From assembly GCF_014839805.1 (NCBI RefSeq), contig NC_051138.1, positions 7,934,983-7,998,982 on the forward strand: 64,000 bases of DNA, in the 5' to 3' direction. The notes below the pieces were generated by a model. The model worked only from the letters and a program-made list of their open reading frames with translations. It was not told where the DNA came from and made no database searches. Both the position numbers and the translations under genes were made by a program. Origin of the DNA: Manduca sexta (Eukaryota > Arthropoda > Insecta > Lepidoptera > Sphingidae). Shown in pieces: positions 48,440-61,734 of the stretch (positions are counted from its first letter, which is position 1; every line of letters begins with the position of its first letter).

Positions 48440-51400
48440 CCGGACAAAGTCAATAAATTCAAATAGCGTTATGTCGAATATTATGTTGAAACATCTTATT
48501 CTTCAGTATTAAATTTTATAATACAATAAGGTGTTACCCCTGGCTTCTCCCGCCTAGAAGGCCTTTCCCGCTATAAGAGTCAATTAAATAAAGTACGATG
48601 CCAGCGTTAGCTATTAAAAAAGAACATGTAAACAAATCAATTATTTCGTACGAGAAAAAAATACCAGTAAAAAGTAGCTTAAGTTTTAATTCAGGATATA
48701 GTCTATAAGTGTGCCAAATTTTATCTAAATCCATCTAAGTCATTAAAACATTTTTTTTCGTATTTGTAGTAGTAAGTAGTAAGATAAGATAACATAGGAT
48801 TTAGCTTTTGCTCGTAGTTTCGTTCTAGTTTAGAAAGCAGGATTTACCGCCAGCATAGTCTCAACAAAGTACCCATATATTTTCATTGTTTGTACAACTC
48901 TATAAACCTCATTACAGGTATTTATTTATAAATGATATCAATAATCCTTATTCATTGCACCTTTTAAATTTTATATTTCCCTAGCGATGACTGCATAGAA
49001 ATCAGAAACTTAATATATATATAATACAGGGTTCTGTTTAATACAAATACGTTAACTGCCCTCCGACAATGCACAAAGGTTACAGCGGCCACTCATGACG
49101 AATTGTCACCGCTACATAGTTATATTCACGGGCAGACAGCATCTGCAATATCAACGAGAAACCGTTCTCCAATTATAACTGCGCACGGACATCGTGTCCG
49201 CCTTAAGCTCTGATCTGTACCTATGTCTTGTTTTGATATTCTTACTAACCTATACTACCTGGCATTATGTTATATGTGCCTATAATAAATGCATAATCTC
49301 CGATTTTGCCTATGCAAATGTATTTCTCATCGCTTTTTGTTGTAACGTGTCATACTTTATACCATTATTTATTAACCATAATAACCTTTGACCCACATGT
49401 TTCTACGAGCACCGATTTGTGACTCTACCTACCCTTTCCGGCATAAAGGTTAGAGCTTACATGATACGACTTTCAATCGTAAGTATATCTATTGGATATT
49501 GAAGCCAATAAACTTCAACGGGAACATATGAAAGCCTTACACAATACAGATATGATAGCTCGATCGGCAGCGAGTCTAAATATAGACCGAGCTATCTTCT
49601 CGATGTGAAAGAGACGGTACGAGGCATAAAGAGCGAAGGAAACAGCCCACCTGCGCAACACCCCCGTATAACATCTATAATATTCATGGCATGTGTTGCA
49701 GTAACAAATCAAAGTCCCAGTTTAAAACATAGTTAAGAGTCTTCTTGTATTTATAAAATGGATAATTAAATACCCATGTTACAGGCAAACAATTATTTAA
49801 AAAAAAGTTACGGAAGATACTAAAAATAGGTCATTCTGCGAATATCAATTACTTTTCATAACTATTCGCCCTATAGACTATTGTATTGTCTGCACATTTT
49901 TAATTAAATCTCATAATTATACTACATCCACTGTGTTTGTATTTATTCCTAAACGAAATAGACAATGAATCTTTGAACCATCCACGCCTTAATGTGTGGG
50001 TGTGATGTAAATTACATTTTTTGAGAAACATAAATAACAAACGCTCAATAATATTTGCTCAGTCAAACTTATTCACGTTTCCATACTTGTTAGATTTACA
50101 TAACATACAAATCTTTAGGTAAATCAAGTCAATCAAATTAGTCCAATACTATCTAGATAAGAGAATACTTATACCATTTATAAGTACCCTTAAATTTAGG
50201 CACATATTGACTATTCGATCTAAAGGACTAAAGAGGATCTTTCTATGCCAACTTCTTAAATGAATGCCGTTTAAATTTGGAGAAATTGATAAATAAAACC
50301 CAAATGTAGAAAAAGTTATTAAAGGCGTCATTCAATGTTATATTTAAAGAAATATATATTTTTTGCTAAAGTCTGAAAAACAAATGAAAAATACTAGTCC
50401 CTATACGTTACAGAAATACATAAAACAATCGTGTTAACCCCATAACTGAACTAGTTGCATCCAACAAACCAGAGCACTTCAATACTGAGTCCACCCAGAT
50501 TTAGTTTATTGCCCCGGCACAGATTCTACGGCCTTAGAAACACCTGCATCCTCCCACTAGGTATTCCAGGTGACCCATTTTATAAACCATTATAAATGCG
50601 CTTTAAACTGCGTAATACGATAGAATTGATCCTATTTCAATAAATTCTAATTTTAATCGGAATGTTACATGACTATTTTGTAAATACAATACGCATTAAT
50701 ATAAAAAAAAAATTAGACGTTCAAGTAGGCCTTTGACATATATACCTAAAACTGGAATATATATAAGTCACACACTAGTACACATGTCACATGACTACGT
50801 GAAATTACTTGCCAATATGATAATAATTATCTTGAAAAATGAAAAAAAATAAATTCTGAGATTTTATGTTTAGTACCTAAAAACTTGCTATTAATTCTAA
50901 TGTCTACGGTACGAAATAACTAGGGGAGTAGAACTAATTAATTATTATTTATCATAATATCTTAAAACTACGTCACCCAATACGCCAAAATATAAGCAAT
51001 TCAAAACTATTACGATTTATCCTAATTAGTATCTCATCTACATTCTACAGTTTAATAATAACAATATGAATAATTTTGGCGTTAATTGAAAAATAATTAA
51101 TTGAATAGTATAGTTTTTGTTAAATTAACTTGAATTACTTTTCTTCTTAGGATTTTTTTTATATGACTTACACAATCTTTAATACATTGTTAAAGATGGG
51201 ACTAAAATGTAGGGAAGTTTTATTTAATTGTGTTAAATACATCTTCAAATTCTCAAAGTAGCAGCCTATTATAATTTGTGTCTGGTGGGTCTGCTGTACT
51301 GATCGTTTGTTCAATGACACATTACAGCTTAATATGGAGTGTTACCGACATCGAAACAAAGGAAAATATTCCGATAATATTATTTTTTCTAACTTCACAA

Positions 51401-52480
51401 CAATTTTTATAACTTCTATTTTTTCATATTTATTTAACTCACCAAGCCTTACATCTCTTTTAAAGTTGTTTCGAAACATTAACAATAAAGATTCCTTATA
51501 AGCGCAAAACAAAAGCATGGAAAATTTAATTATGAAGTTTCGACGTGTATTTGTTCTTTTGCTGGAAAAACGAGGTTACACTGCTATACCTACAACTCCA
51601 AATTGGTTTCACTGGTATAGTGCCATAAAGCCAGGCGAAAAAGAGACTTATATTGCTTGACTAGGCGATGGACCGCTGGGTCTAGGACCTGGCAAATTTC
51701 CTTCATCAACAAACTCATGATTAAACCGGCACTGAAAAAAATTTTGAGCTTTTTTAAATTAAATTACATATTGTAAAGAACGAACGCGTCATGCATGTTA
51801 TACCACCACTCATTGTGGCTTGCGCGGAAGAGTGCCGCAGCTGTAGCTTAGATCCACGACCCAAAAAGACAAGATTTATGCCAGATTCATGGGCGATGGC
51901 CATCTACGACAATAGGATCGAAATAATGACTTTGACAAGACCTTTAAATATTATAAGTTTCATGTTATTGTCTTGGTATAATAATAACTAAACAATACCA
52001 AGTGTTGTATCCTTGCACAACATTTTAATCCCATATTGACATATGACCACATGTCGGATGAAATATGTCAGGTAAAATGTAAGAAATTCGAATGAGTTAT
52101 ACCGATGTAGGCGTAATATTACCAAGGAGATTATCAGGTCTCATCGCAGCGTGGGAGTTATACATCTAGTATTATCTCTTTATGTTTCTTACTACAGTCT
52201 AAAATTCTACAAAGTTGTATTGAATTACTTAGTAAAATTCAGTTATAAATAAAGATTTAAAGGCGTCCTAATTGGAAAAATATTGTAGTTGGCACTTGAA
52301 AATAGTGTTTATTTTTAAAATATTTGATACATTATTATCATGCTATTTTAAAAATTTACCATGTCTGTGTGTTACTATTCTGTATTTTTTTCCACTTTTC
52401 CTAATTAGGCTTACAAATGATCTTCATTGAAAAATACTAGTGTATAAATTATACCGAATAATTATTTTAAATTTCTTTTT
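48440..52480. other. Intergenic, no gene seen
   Basis: Long AT-rich stretch with only short open frames. GC-richer patches at 51530-51990 carry small unlinked frames (for example 43 codons from 51532 and 67 from 51791) in which I recognise nothing; they may be old insertions. Confidence 0.45.
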
Positions 52481-52482
52481 TA

Positions 52483-52552
52483 CTCTTTCTCTCTCTCTCT
52501 CTCCCTCCCTCTCTCTCTCTCCCTCTCTCTCTCCCTCTCTCTCTCACACACA
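52483..52552. repeat. (CT)n microsatellite with a short CA end
   Basis: About 65 bp of CT repeats interrupted by CC, ending in CACACACAC. A simple-sequence repeat. Confidence 0.95.
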
Positions 52553-54426
52553 CTATGTAGGAGTCGTCATTTTCTTTTAATTATAATGAGACTTTGTAAA
52601 ATATAGTTTTCGGGGGATATTATTATGACCACACCTGTACCAAATTTTATGGCTATATCTAGATAGTGTTTTAAAGAAACCCGTTTAATTTTAATTTTGG
52701 TCATATGGATGACGAGGCCATTTTTACACGCAATAAAAAATTTGCTTTTGAATTATGGAAACTAATATATTTTCCTTGTTGAGATAATACATGATGCATA
52801 TCTCATATAACGAAACAAGTACGTCGATAAGATAAAAAGTATAATTGTCTAGTATCAAATAACATAGCATGCATATGAAATTCCGACTCACATAAAGATT
52901 AACGGTCCGTTAAAGTACACACTATATAGTATACGTACTGGTATCATTAAAATATTTCATATTCGTATTATGACTATTGAAATTCGGATATCTATTTAAA
53001 TTATAATTTTCTAGCTACATTGGGATATTTCAATTAAACAGAAAATCCTTTTGAGGATTTAGAACACAACGTCTATCACATTAATGGGCCAAAAATAAAC
53101 ATCGCGATATTCATTATCTATTCGTGAAACACGCTCTTATAGAATAGAAAATGCGGTTTAATTTGAATTTACGTTTTATAACTTTTGAAATCAAAGTTAG
53201 TGATATATGATGTCGCTTGTCGACATGGGGGCGCCATCCGGTCAACGAACCCGTGTTTGTGACGACTTCCGTATCCGATCTGACGATGCACTTCGACTGT
53301 GCCGAATTGCACCCAGACTCCCCTACTCCAACCTAGCCCGACAGGTTACATAACCAACCACTGTCGCTTATCGAGACACCAAGTTTCTCGAGTCTACAGT
53401 TAACAATGCTCACTGTAATCGTACATCTTACTTAAATATTATTATAAAGTCCCCACATTGAACACATATATTTTGTGAAATTGTATTTTTTCAGTATCGT
53501 AACACCCGCGCAGTACCTATTTACCAATCAAACTACCTGATAGTGAAGGGTTTCGAACCTACGATCTCTAGTTTCATAGGCACCCCGCTACGGACCACTC
53601 TTTAATATCATATTATGGTTGTTCCTATTTTACTTTGAAAACCAACATTTTTGATTTTAATCAATACTCACTGTTCAAATATGAATTGAGTAGGATTCTT
53701 TAAAGTACTCTAAAAATTATATTCTTGTATATTTAATACACGGTCCCTACAATAAAGTAAGTAAGATAGCAAACGAACAAAATTTTAAGATAATTTTTTA
53801 TAACAAAATGATGTTAATAAATATCTTACACATGAAATATTCGGAGGAATTATAAATCTCTGTATTCGTTTAACTCATCTCTATCTAGCTGCAATTGTAT
53901 GACAATCGTCAATAATATGCCATAAATGATCCTCATCAAACAAATATGATATTACTATCTTATCGATGTAATAATAATTGTATGTAAACCAATATGACAT
54001 AATAAATTCATCTTAGAAAGAAATAAGTTACATTCATTACAAACGATGTATGAGTAGTACTTCGCAGCTAGTCTGTCTGCCCGACGCCCAACTGACAGAT
54101 GAATTATTTCCCCGCCAAATAGTAGACTGCTATTGTTAACGTCCCTTTATAATAATTGCGTTTATAAAACGAAAAATATTAAATACACAAAAGTTAAACT
54201 TTGACAACAAATTAAAAATTATTTTATCGCCAAATATATTCATAGTTAGAATAAAGAAAGTCTCAGTTTAGCAAGATGAATAATCTGTGGACACGATCAA
54301 TAGCAGAATGCCGTGGGTAGAAGGAGATGGGGGTGCGGGCGCGGCGAGAGTGTGGTGGGCTCGGGGTGCACGCAGGGGGTGATGTTTCATTGAGAACGTG
54401 TGGGCGGCGCGCGTGGGCGACCTGCT
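52553..54426. other. Intergenic, upstream of the prohormone-like gene
   Basis: AT-rich sequence with a possible tRNA-like SINE remnant at 53545-53605. The last 150 bp before the TATA box turn GC-rich, as expected for a promoter-proximal region. Confidence 0.45.
53545..53605 (-). repeat. tRNA-like SINE remnant
   Basis: On the minus strand it has GTGGTCCGTAGCGGGG (A-box region) and AGGTTCGAAACC (B box), separated by CTATGAAACTAGAGATCG. The middle part resembles the remnant at 15120-15200. It does not make a full cloverleaf, so I do not call a tRNA gene. Confidence 0.45.
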
Positions 54427-54511
54427 TATAAAGCCGCCGGGCCCTCCCTCCAACGTGTAGTTGAGTCCTGAACGCGCCTAAACTAACATCGAAGTGAGTG
54501 AACTGTGCAAC
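54427..54511 (+). promoter_or_regulatory. Core promoter (TATA box) and 5' UTR of the prohormone-like gene
   Basis: TATAAA at 54427-54432, in a GC-rich context, is followed about 30 bp later by AGTTGAGTCC (about 54459), a plausible initiator. The start codon is at 54512, giving a leader of about 50 nt. The spacing is typical of insect TATA promoters. Confidence 0.65.
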
Positions 54512-55946
54512 ATGCAACTAACGAACATGAGGTAGGCTATTTTTTATGTTTATATTCAACGCTTAAATAAACTTAAATTTTTGAACAAAATTTAATAATT
54601 AAAAATATAATATTGCAGTCTTAATTTTTTACACATCCCTAAATATTATTCATAATTTTATTTTTTAGAATACGTAAATATATCTTTTTATATAAAAAAA
54701 TATATTATTCCTATTTATAATTGTAAAAAGAACAAAGTCTTACTGTAACTTATCGTTACAGGCAATTAGCAGTCTTCCTTGGCTACTTAGTAGCGCAAGT
54801 AAAGACCTATCCTACGCAAGGGTGGCCTATGTACCCACAAATGTCACGAGAATATACGGACGATGAATATTACTACGCTCCCAAAATACAATACTATTAC
54901 GATGCTCCAGCAATTAATGTACCCGAAGTACACGGTCAAGTTCCATACCCCTATTTCTATGATCCTTATGGTCATTTCACGGAAAATGAAGCGCCTAAAA
55001 GACAAGAGGAGAGACTTGCGGCTCTTCCAATCGGACAGGAGACATGGTTTGAGAGCGACACCACGCCCCGCTGGAGAACTAACGACATTGATGACGTCAG
55101 TGCTGCGTTCCTCGACAATTTAATTCTCACACAAATGGCTCAAGACGCACAAAGACGGCGCGAAAATGCCCGAGCAGCGTTTCCGCCTGTTGATTATGAG
55201 GAACGAGATGTCGAGGACGAAGACGTCAGAGAATTGAAAGCTCTAGCAGGCAAACCATTGTATCACGTACCGAAAACTGTTCCTCGATACGACGAAGATG
55301 ATTATGCTTCCGATGACGGATTTATCAACTGGAATAGTAACAAGAGGAGCGTTACCACTGCGGCACCTATTCTCAGCACGGATTCAACTAATACGGGTCA
55401 GAAAGAAATAGTCGTGCCACGACCGGGACAATCATTTCAAAATCAGGGCAAGCATGCAAAAAGGAATGACTTTTACGAAACCATTGCACAATTACTGGAG
55501 AACAAATCTATCAATACCAATACCCAAGTGAGTTATTTTATATTGTTTACGAGATCGACCTAATATCTACAAACGTAAGGATTTATTTAGATATATGTCT
55601 AAGAAGTACTTTATTCGCTTTATGCTTCGAATTCACTTTATCAGTGGAAACCCCGATGTCTAAAAATAGCGTGGCCGGGCCGGGGGTGGTGGGTGACACA
55701 GTGGGCTCTGAGGCCGGGTCAACCGCGGGGGGGAATAAACTGCCAATGCCATCTAAATAACTCTTCCTGCCTTGTGGAAACTTATTTCACTTTATTTCTA
55801 TAAACTTAGAAACTTTGATGATTTCAATTTTAATTATTTGTCAACAGGGTACTGACAAGGAAAGAAGAATCAAAAAACGATTCGTAGCCGGCGATTCGGA
55901 CCTTGTGCTTGAACTGAGGGGTTTAAAACATCGCATTGCCACTTAA
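54512..55946 (+). CDS. Small secreted, dibasic-rich protein; neuropeptide prohormone-like
   Basis: Three exons, 54512-54531, 54762-55527 and 55848-55946, with good GT/AG borders and continuous frame, give 294 residues. Residues 1 to about 22 (MQLTNMRQLAVFLGYLVAQV) are a likely signal peptide, so the product enters the secretory pathway. The body is rich in Tyr, Pro and acidic residues (DDEYYYAPKIQYYYD; YPYFYDPYGHF). Basic processing-type sites lie at residues 86-87 (KR), 138-140 (RRR), 201-202 (KR), 240-241 (KR) and 271-273 (KKR). The last would release a 21-residue C-terminal peptide (FVAGDSDL..KHRIAT). There is no Gly-basic amidation site. I believe it resembles insect 'prohormone-2'-type precursors, but I cannot confirm this. 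It could also be another small secreted protein. Confidence 0.75.
55528..55847 (+). other. Intron 2 of the prohormone-like gene with a GC-rich insertion
   Basis: A 320-bp intron. Its middle (about 55660-55745) is G-rich and unlike its surroundings ('ggccgggccgggggtggtgg'), and may be a small mobile-element fragment. Confidence 0.5.
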
Positions 55947-57760
55947 ATGGGAACGTTAAATTTTCGCCAAAAACATGAGACTGAGTATTACGTAGATTTG
56001 TAAGACATGCAATTGCGACGATAGAAAAGTCGCTAAACAGGCATTCAAAATGGAAAAAAAGATTAGACTACTTTAAAATTCGTATAAATCGCCAATCATA
56101 CAGTTAATCGGCCATTACTAAAATAATACCATTGTCATCGTGTCATAGTAGTACGTACGATATTTATCTTTGTGACGTTACTTGACTCTTAAAAGTTTTG
56201 AATACCTTTTCTAACTTTAGATACTATACCTATTTAAATACTTTACGGACGTGTAAATGATCGTACAAAATGTGACTATAATCTCCATAAAAGAAAATAA
56301 ATAGCAGACTGTGTATGTTATGAATGAATATGTGACATATTATATAATTAAATTGTATTTATAATTGTAAAGGTTGCTCCCTTCAACCGGCAGCTAAGAT
56401 AGCGCACAACGTGTGCTTTGTAAATATATGTAGGTACTAATTTATATCTCTAAGATTAACTACTATTTAGATAGAAATCAATACATTAATAAATGTTGAA
56501 TCATAAATCTAAAAATCTTACTTTGGGCATTCATATATTCCAATGACGATCAAACGGGATATATTCGCTAGAAATACCGCAGCTCAAAATATAATGGACG
56601 CAGAATAGGAACAAGCTGACCTGCTACATTTTTCTAGTTCTGCAAATACTATATTCTTGGCCTATACATTTTTACATGGTATAATATATTATTAAATTAT
56701 TTTTAATACAGTCTATACAGACAATACCAGACACTTTTGCATAGCAAATAAAAATAAAACAAAGTATACATGTTTATTATTATTAAATATTAAGAATTCT
56801 CTCGTGAGACAGAGAATTGAGTGATACTTTCAGCTTTACAGCTTCTTACCTAACATATTTAATACGTAATCGGTCTATAAGACCACTTAATCTTTAGTGA
56901 TTGCGTCCTAATATTCTTTATATTTTTTATACAGCCACTGTAGTTAAACCGACCGTTTTAAGATAAATAAATAATTGTTCGCGTCATTTCAAATCGGTAG
57001 CATTATAACTTTCAAAAGTACATATCTGTATAGTATAACGTCAAGTTACATCTCTGTCTATGTTTGATTCTCCAAATGAGTAGTGTATATAGTTTGTAAT
57101 CAATTTTGTCTAATACATTGGTCCTATTTGTTTTCTTTGTAATATAAATCACACGTGTTTCAAATTGTATGTAAGTCCGTTAGAATCAAAAATAAAGATG
57201 TGTATTTCATTAATTAAAACAAAAACAATAATTGTTTCGTCGAGGCTTTATACAAATATATTATGTATTAACAAAAAGAGTTATCCATTGACCTCTAGAA
57301 ACCAAACTATTGCTCAGAACACATTACTAACTATAGATACAAGGTAGAATACAGTGCTATCTGTGGAATTATATATTTTTACTAGATAGTAGACTACTGT
57401 ATGCTCTAGATAGGTATTTTTTAATCATTACCCACTTGTAACTGAGTATGTAACTATAGATGTGAATTAAAATCTTAATGTTAGCGAATAAAAATGAAAT
57501 TGTATGAATATACTTACATAAATGAAGAACATTAAAATCATAACATCAAAATGTGTACCTGCTGTTTCAATTTACCCCTTTCCCCAAAGCTACTATAAAC
57601 AATAGCTCTATTTTTTTTTAATCAATTATGCCAATATGTGAGGGATGTGTTGATATACATACCAATTTTAATAATAAATTCTATAAAACTAATAATATTA
57701 CAATTTGTAGAAATTAGACCAAATTCCATTTGAACTATTAAAATTCGAGGTCATATGATT
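55947..57760 (+). other. 3' UTR and intergenic DNA
   Basis: AT-rich sequence. An AATAAA at 56296-56301 is a candidate polyadenylation signal for the preceding gene. No further gene is seen. Confidence 0.45.
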
Positions 57761-57770
57761 ATTTTTTCGA

Positions 57771-58045
57771 CGCACACACCACACACATCACGAATGATCA
57801 TCAATCAATCATCGCCTACGCCTGAGGGTACGCAGAGGCGCAACCAGGGCACCCATTTTTCGCCAAGTAGGTTTTCGGGGCGATACGGGGCGAGCCTATC
57901 GCCATATCGGGTACAAATTCCAGACTCCAGGCTGATAATAAGCAGAAAAACCCAAATATAAATTTGGCCGACCTGGGAGTCGAATCCAGGAACTCAAAGC
58001 AGTGATATGCCGATCTTGCAGTACAACTACGCCACCGAGACAGAC
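57771..58045 (-). repeat. tRNA-derived SINE, copy 2
   Basis: Minus-strand copy of the family at 24270. It has an A-box region TGGCGTAGTTGT (58022-58034), a B box GGATTCGACTCC (57976-57987), the shared body and a CA-rich tail at the left end. ATTTTTTC flanks it on both sides (57761-57768 and 58046-58053), a plausible target duplication. Confidence 0.8.
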
Positions 58046-58544
58046 ATTTTTTCCGGCAAAAACCACTAAGTATTTTGAACAAAATAATTATTTGTTTTAA
58101 TCATTTATTTGTGATTATTGTATGAGGAGAAAAAAGACAAACCTAGAGCCAACTATGGTACATGATAATATAAACATTAAATTTACAGAAAGTACTCTAA
58201 ACATTAATCAATATTGTTTATTCAAACATCATTTTCAATATTTTCTCTTTGTGGTATTTTGAATATGTAACATAACTCTCATATAATCTCAAATACTATA
58301 GCTACTATTACATATATAAAGCTTCAAGCTTTATCGAACGTGACTGGCAAGTGAAATATAGGTCAAACTCAGTTAGTAGTCGCTTATAGAGTGCACTCTC
58401 CTATGCGCTATACAAGGCTTTTAAGAGTTCATTGTATAGTAGTTTGACAGTAATAAAACCTATCACGCAATATTGTATCGTAAATCTGGTTTAACTAAAA
58501 ACATGTGTCAAATATGATTATCTAATTACTAGTGTTTGCTGGTG

Positions 58545-58735
58545 ACTTTACCGGCGTGAAGGAGTTTTCCGGGATAAAAGTCTCGCTATATAATTTCCTG
58601 GGATAAATAGTAGCCTATAACCTTCCCAAGGCCTTAAACTATCTCCATACCAAATAAAAAAAAAACGTTCACTAGATTTTAAGAAAATCGATTACATACA
58701 GACGGGCAGAAAAGGGACTTTGTTTTTAAGAAAGG
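58545..58735. repeat. Interspersed repeat relic
   Basis: Phrases such as 'ccgggataaaagtctcgc', 'gggataaatagtagcctata' and 'tacagacgggcagaaaag' are worn versions of a repeat widespread in Lepidoptera. It is non-coding. Confidence 0.5.
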
Positions 58736-58898
58736 GAATGAAAACCATGTCATGCTAGACTAACATCATACACGACATATTATGATTAACATCTCTTAGT
58801 GCCCAATTTATATATAAATATATATATAAAGACATCGTTTGTTTGAACGCGTTCCTCTCAGGAACGTAGTACTAAACGGATTTTGATTTTTTTCCTTT

Positions 58899-58944
58899 CA
58901 CCGGAGTAATGTAGCTCACCATTGTGAGCTACATTACTCCGGTG
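58899..58944. repeat. Perfect 21-bp inverted repeat with 4-nt loop
   Basis: Arms 58899-58919 (CACCGGAGTAATGTAGCTCAC) minus one base and 58924-58944 are exact reverse complements over 21 positions with CATT between. It lies inside a repeat relic that starts 'gtttgaacgcgttcctctcagg' and ends 'gcgggcggaactgc'. Confidence 0.85.
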
Positions 58945-60794
58945 TGCTGAAAGCTACTTCTTATCCCGTGAAAATACATATCTTGGATAAAATAGCTAAC
59001 GCGGGCGGAACTGCAAGCGGTTGTTATTATTAACCACTAGGTTAATAACAATATCATTAAGGCGACACTAACATTTGCACATAAAAAGCCAATACATAAC
59101 TCGCACAGAATGGGTATAAAAAATTACGGTATTTTATTGGTCATTAAAACCGGGTTCACTTGTTTAAAAATGTTTAGCATTGAAAGACTAAAGATAGTGA
59201 CAACTAAAAGAAGTCATTAAAAGCCATTTTATCCGAATATCTTCCATACAAGTTTGTGTAAAGTACTTATACGAAGTATTAAAAATAAGAATGCCTTTTT
59301 ACCTATGTCCCACATCCCGCGATAAGGTATGTATGTTATTACTGAAATATAAATAATTCAGCACAATGTTTTCAATCGATATATTTACAAGCGTAAGTAT
59401 ATCCTTGTGCTTAAAAAAACCGCAGTGACACACTGTGATTTACGATGACTATGTATATATCCCAAACAGATGCAGCGTCTACTATGGATTATATTTTCTG
59501 AAACTTCAGGAAAGCCTTCAACATCTTTATACTATTAATAATAACAATATTGTTCTATTTAATAATTGTCTAGATTAATGAAGCTAACTGATTTTTTTAT
59601 CATAAATAAAATCTCGACAATAACTACGAATATCTGTAAATGTATTTACTTATGCAGATACATATAAATCTGCCTACATGAAGTTTTAGTTACTAGTTAT
59701 GTACTTACTTAAACGACATGAATTCTTAATATAAGTATATACTAACTTACCTATCAAGATAAAAACATAACCTGAAATATTTCGTCCATATGTGCTTCTG
59801 GGTAATATTGTGTTATTAAATCTATTTTTCAATAGCAGGTAGAAAACTGATAAAATTGTGTGAAAAATAATAACATTGTAGCTTCACTCGGTAACCTTTG
59901 ACGTTTACTCAGAATGTATTACGTTCTGTGTAGGTATGTGTACATACCTACATATAGACGCCTATCACCTATGTTATTTTAGTTTGCGCGACTCTACTAA
60001 CACAAAAACAAAAGCCAAATCAATAGTAACTTGTGTGTTCCGTATAAGTGTTTTATTTACTTACTTCTTCTTTCTTATGAAACCACTTGTACTCATACCT
60101 ACCTATTTTTCCTTTATGAAGCCATACTTACAATCCAAAACTTTGGCCGCGCTAGCTTTGCGTGACTCTTGGCGGCTAAGCGGCTAATTTGAAGGCGCCC
60201 TTCTTCATTATTACTTAATAATATTATTTTCATATCTGTGGCTGAAAACCGGTATCCAATAAAATGATATTATAGTTTTTTTTTCAGTAATATTCGACCG
60301 GGCCGGACGGTGACTGAAGAAAGTGGGAAGCAAACTTCTGACCAATTTTGTTTCTTGTTCCTATGTTCAAACCAAATAAATTATACCTAAAATTCTGAAA
60401 AAAATATCTGCAATATAATCTGCCCCTTCAAAATATTAAAATTCAAATAATTCAAGACCCAAGAAGTGATATCCAAATGAAATGCTTACAACCATCAATA
60501 TTCCTTTCCGAAGAATATACCCTCGAAGGACCTCGCCATCTCTTTTTAGTAGGGTATACAAATATTGTTAGGCCATTTTTATTTATTACAAAATATTACA
60601 TGAAATATTCATATTTGTGAATAATAATGTGTTAATACTTAATGTTTGTGTAAAAAATTAATTTGTATATCAAATAATATTGTGCTACTGAATATTTCAT
60701 GATTTAAAAAGTAATATGGGTAGTAACAATAATATGGTTCTGGTTGTATTGAATTTTTTTGCTACGGAATATCTACCCATCCAAATATTCATTG

Positions 60795-61734
60795 TAGTGA
60801 TGTAACGAATGTCATTTTTTGAACATTCGCGAATGCGAATGCGAATGCGAATATCTGCTACTAACCGACATTTGTTACGACATACCGTTTAGTTTTTGTT
60901 CAAATTTGGCGCCAATTTTCTATGATGATCATCTAAATTTTATTATTATCTAAGATGATAATTATCTAAATATTAAAAAGTTATGTAAAGACTGATAAAA
61001 AATTATAGAAGATATTGTTTTGTTTCTTTCAATTGCTTTTAATTTCTTAGTTGCTATTGTGTTACAAGTTCTATGGGGAATTACATTTTTAAGCTTTATT
61101 AAAGTAAACGAAATAATTTTGTTTATTCTTAAAGTTTAATATTCCTCTACTCAAGTTTAATTACTAACTTAAAAACATGGTAAAAATAGTTAATTAATTG
61201 GTATGTTTTAAGAAAGAGAGGGATTTTTCTTTGAGAGTCTATAATTTTTTCTTTGTTTGTTTAGACTATATTTATAGTTTATTGTAGAAGTATATTGTTT
61301 TAGTTTAGATTTTGATTTTATTAACCTACTATTACACACACAGTATTACGAATATTATCTCGGAAGGGGTATGCAGAGGCGCAATCAGGGCACACACTTT
61401 TCGCCAAGTGTGTTCCGTCTAATAGTGTGACAGGGGCGAGCCTATCACCATGTCGGGCACAAATTTCACACTCCGGGCTGATACTGAGCAGAAAAATTCA
61501 AATATCACTTTGCCCGATCCGGGATTCGAACCCAGGACCTTAGAGCGCTGCCGTACCGCACATGCAGTAGAACTATGCCACCGAGGCAGTCTACTATTAT
61601 CTTCAAATATTTTTTTTCTGATATTGACATTCGCGAAACATTCGCAGAAATTTTGCGAATGCGAATGCGAATGCGAATATCCAAAAATATGCGAATATTC
61701 GCGAATGCGAATGCGAATATTCGTTACATCACTA
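60795..61734. mobile_element. Non-autonomous hAT-type element with 8-bp target duplication
   Basis: The ends are inverted repeats (TAGTGATGTAACGAAT at 60795-60810 and its complement ending at 61734), flanked by a perfect 8-bp direct repeat ATTCATTG (60787-60794 and 61735-61742), as hAT transposases leave. Subterminal regions are built of GCGAAT hexamer repeats at both ends. The 940 bp include a SINE inserted at 61335-61590. No transposase frame is present. Confidence 0.88.
61335..61590 (-). repeat. tRNA-derived SINE, copy 3, nested in the hAT-type element
   Basis: Minus-strand copy of the same SINE family, with B box on the minus strand GGGTTCGAATCCC (61521-61533) and A-box region at 61570-61582. 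The tail side is CA-rich. CTACTATTA occurs on both sides (61326-61334 and 61591-61599), the likely target duplication. Its position within 60795-61734 shows that it inserted after the hAT-type element. Confidence 0.85.

Larger units (their letters stand above)
58050..60780. other. Intergenic with retroelement relics
   Basis: Contains relics of common lepidopteran repeats at 58545-58735 and 58840-59030, the latter holding a perfect hairpin. No gene is recognised; the open frame at 59936-60187 shows no domain. Confidence 0.45.

Noticed and set aside
53545..53605. A tRNA gene
   Set aside because: Promoter-box-like motifs are present, but the acceptor and anticodon stems do not pair. The related remnant at 15120-15200 shows that it is a repeat.
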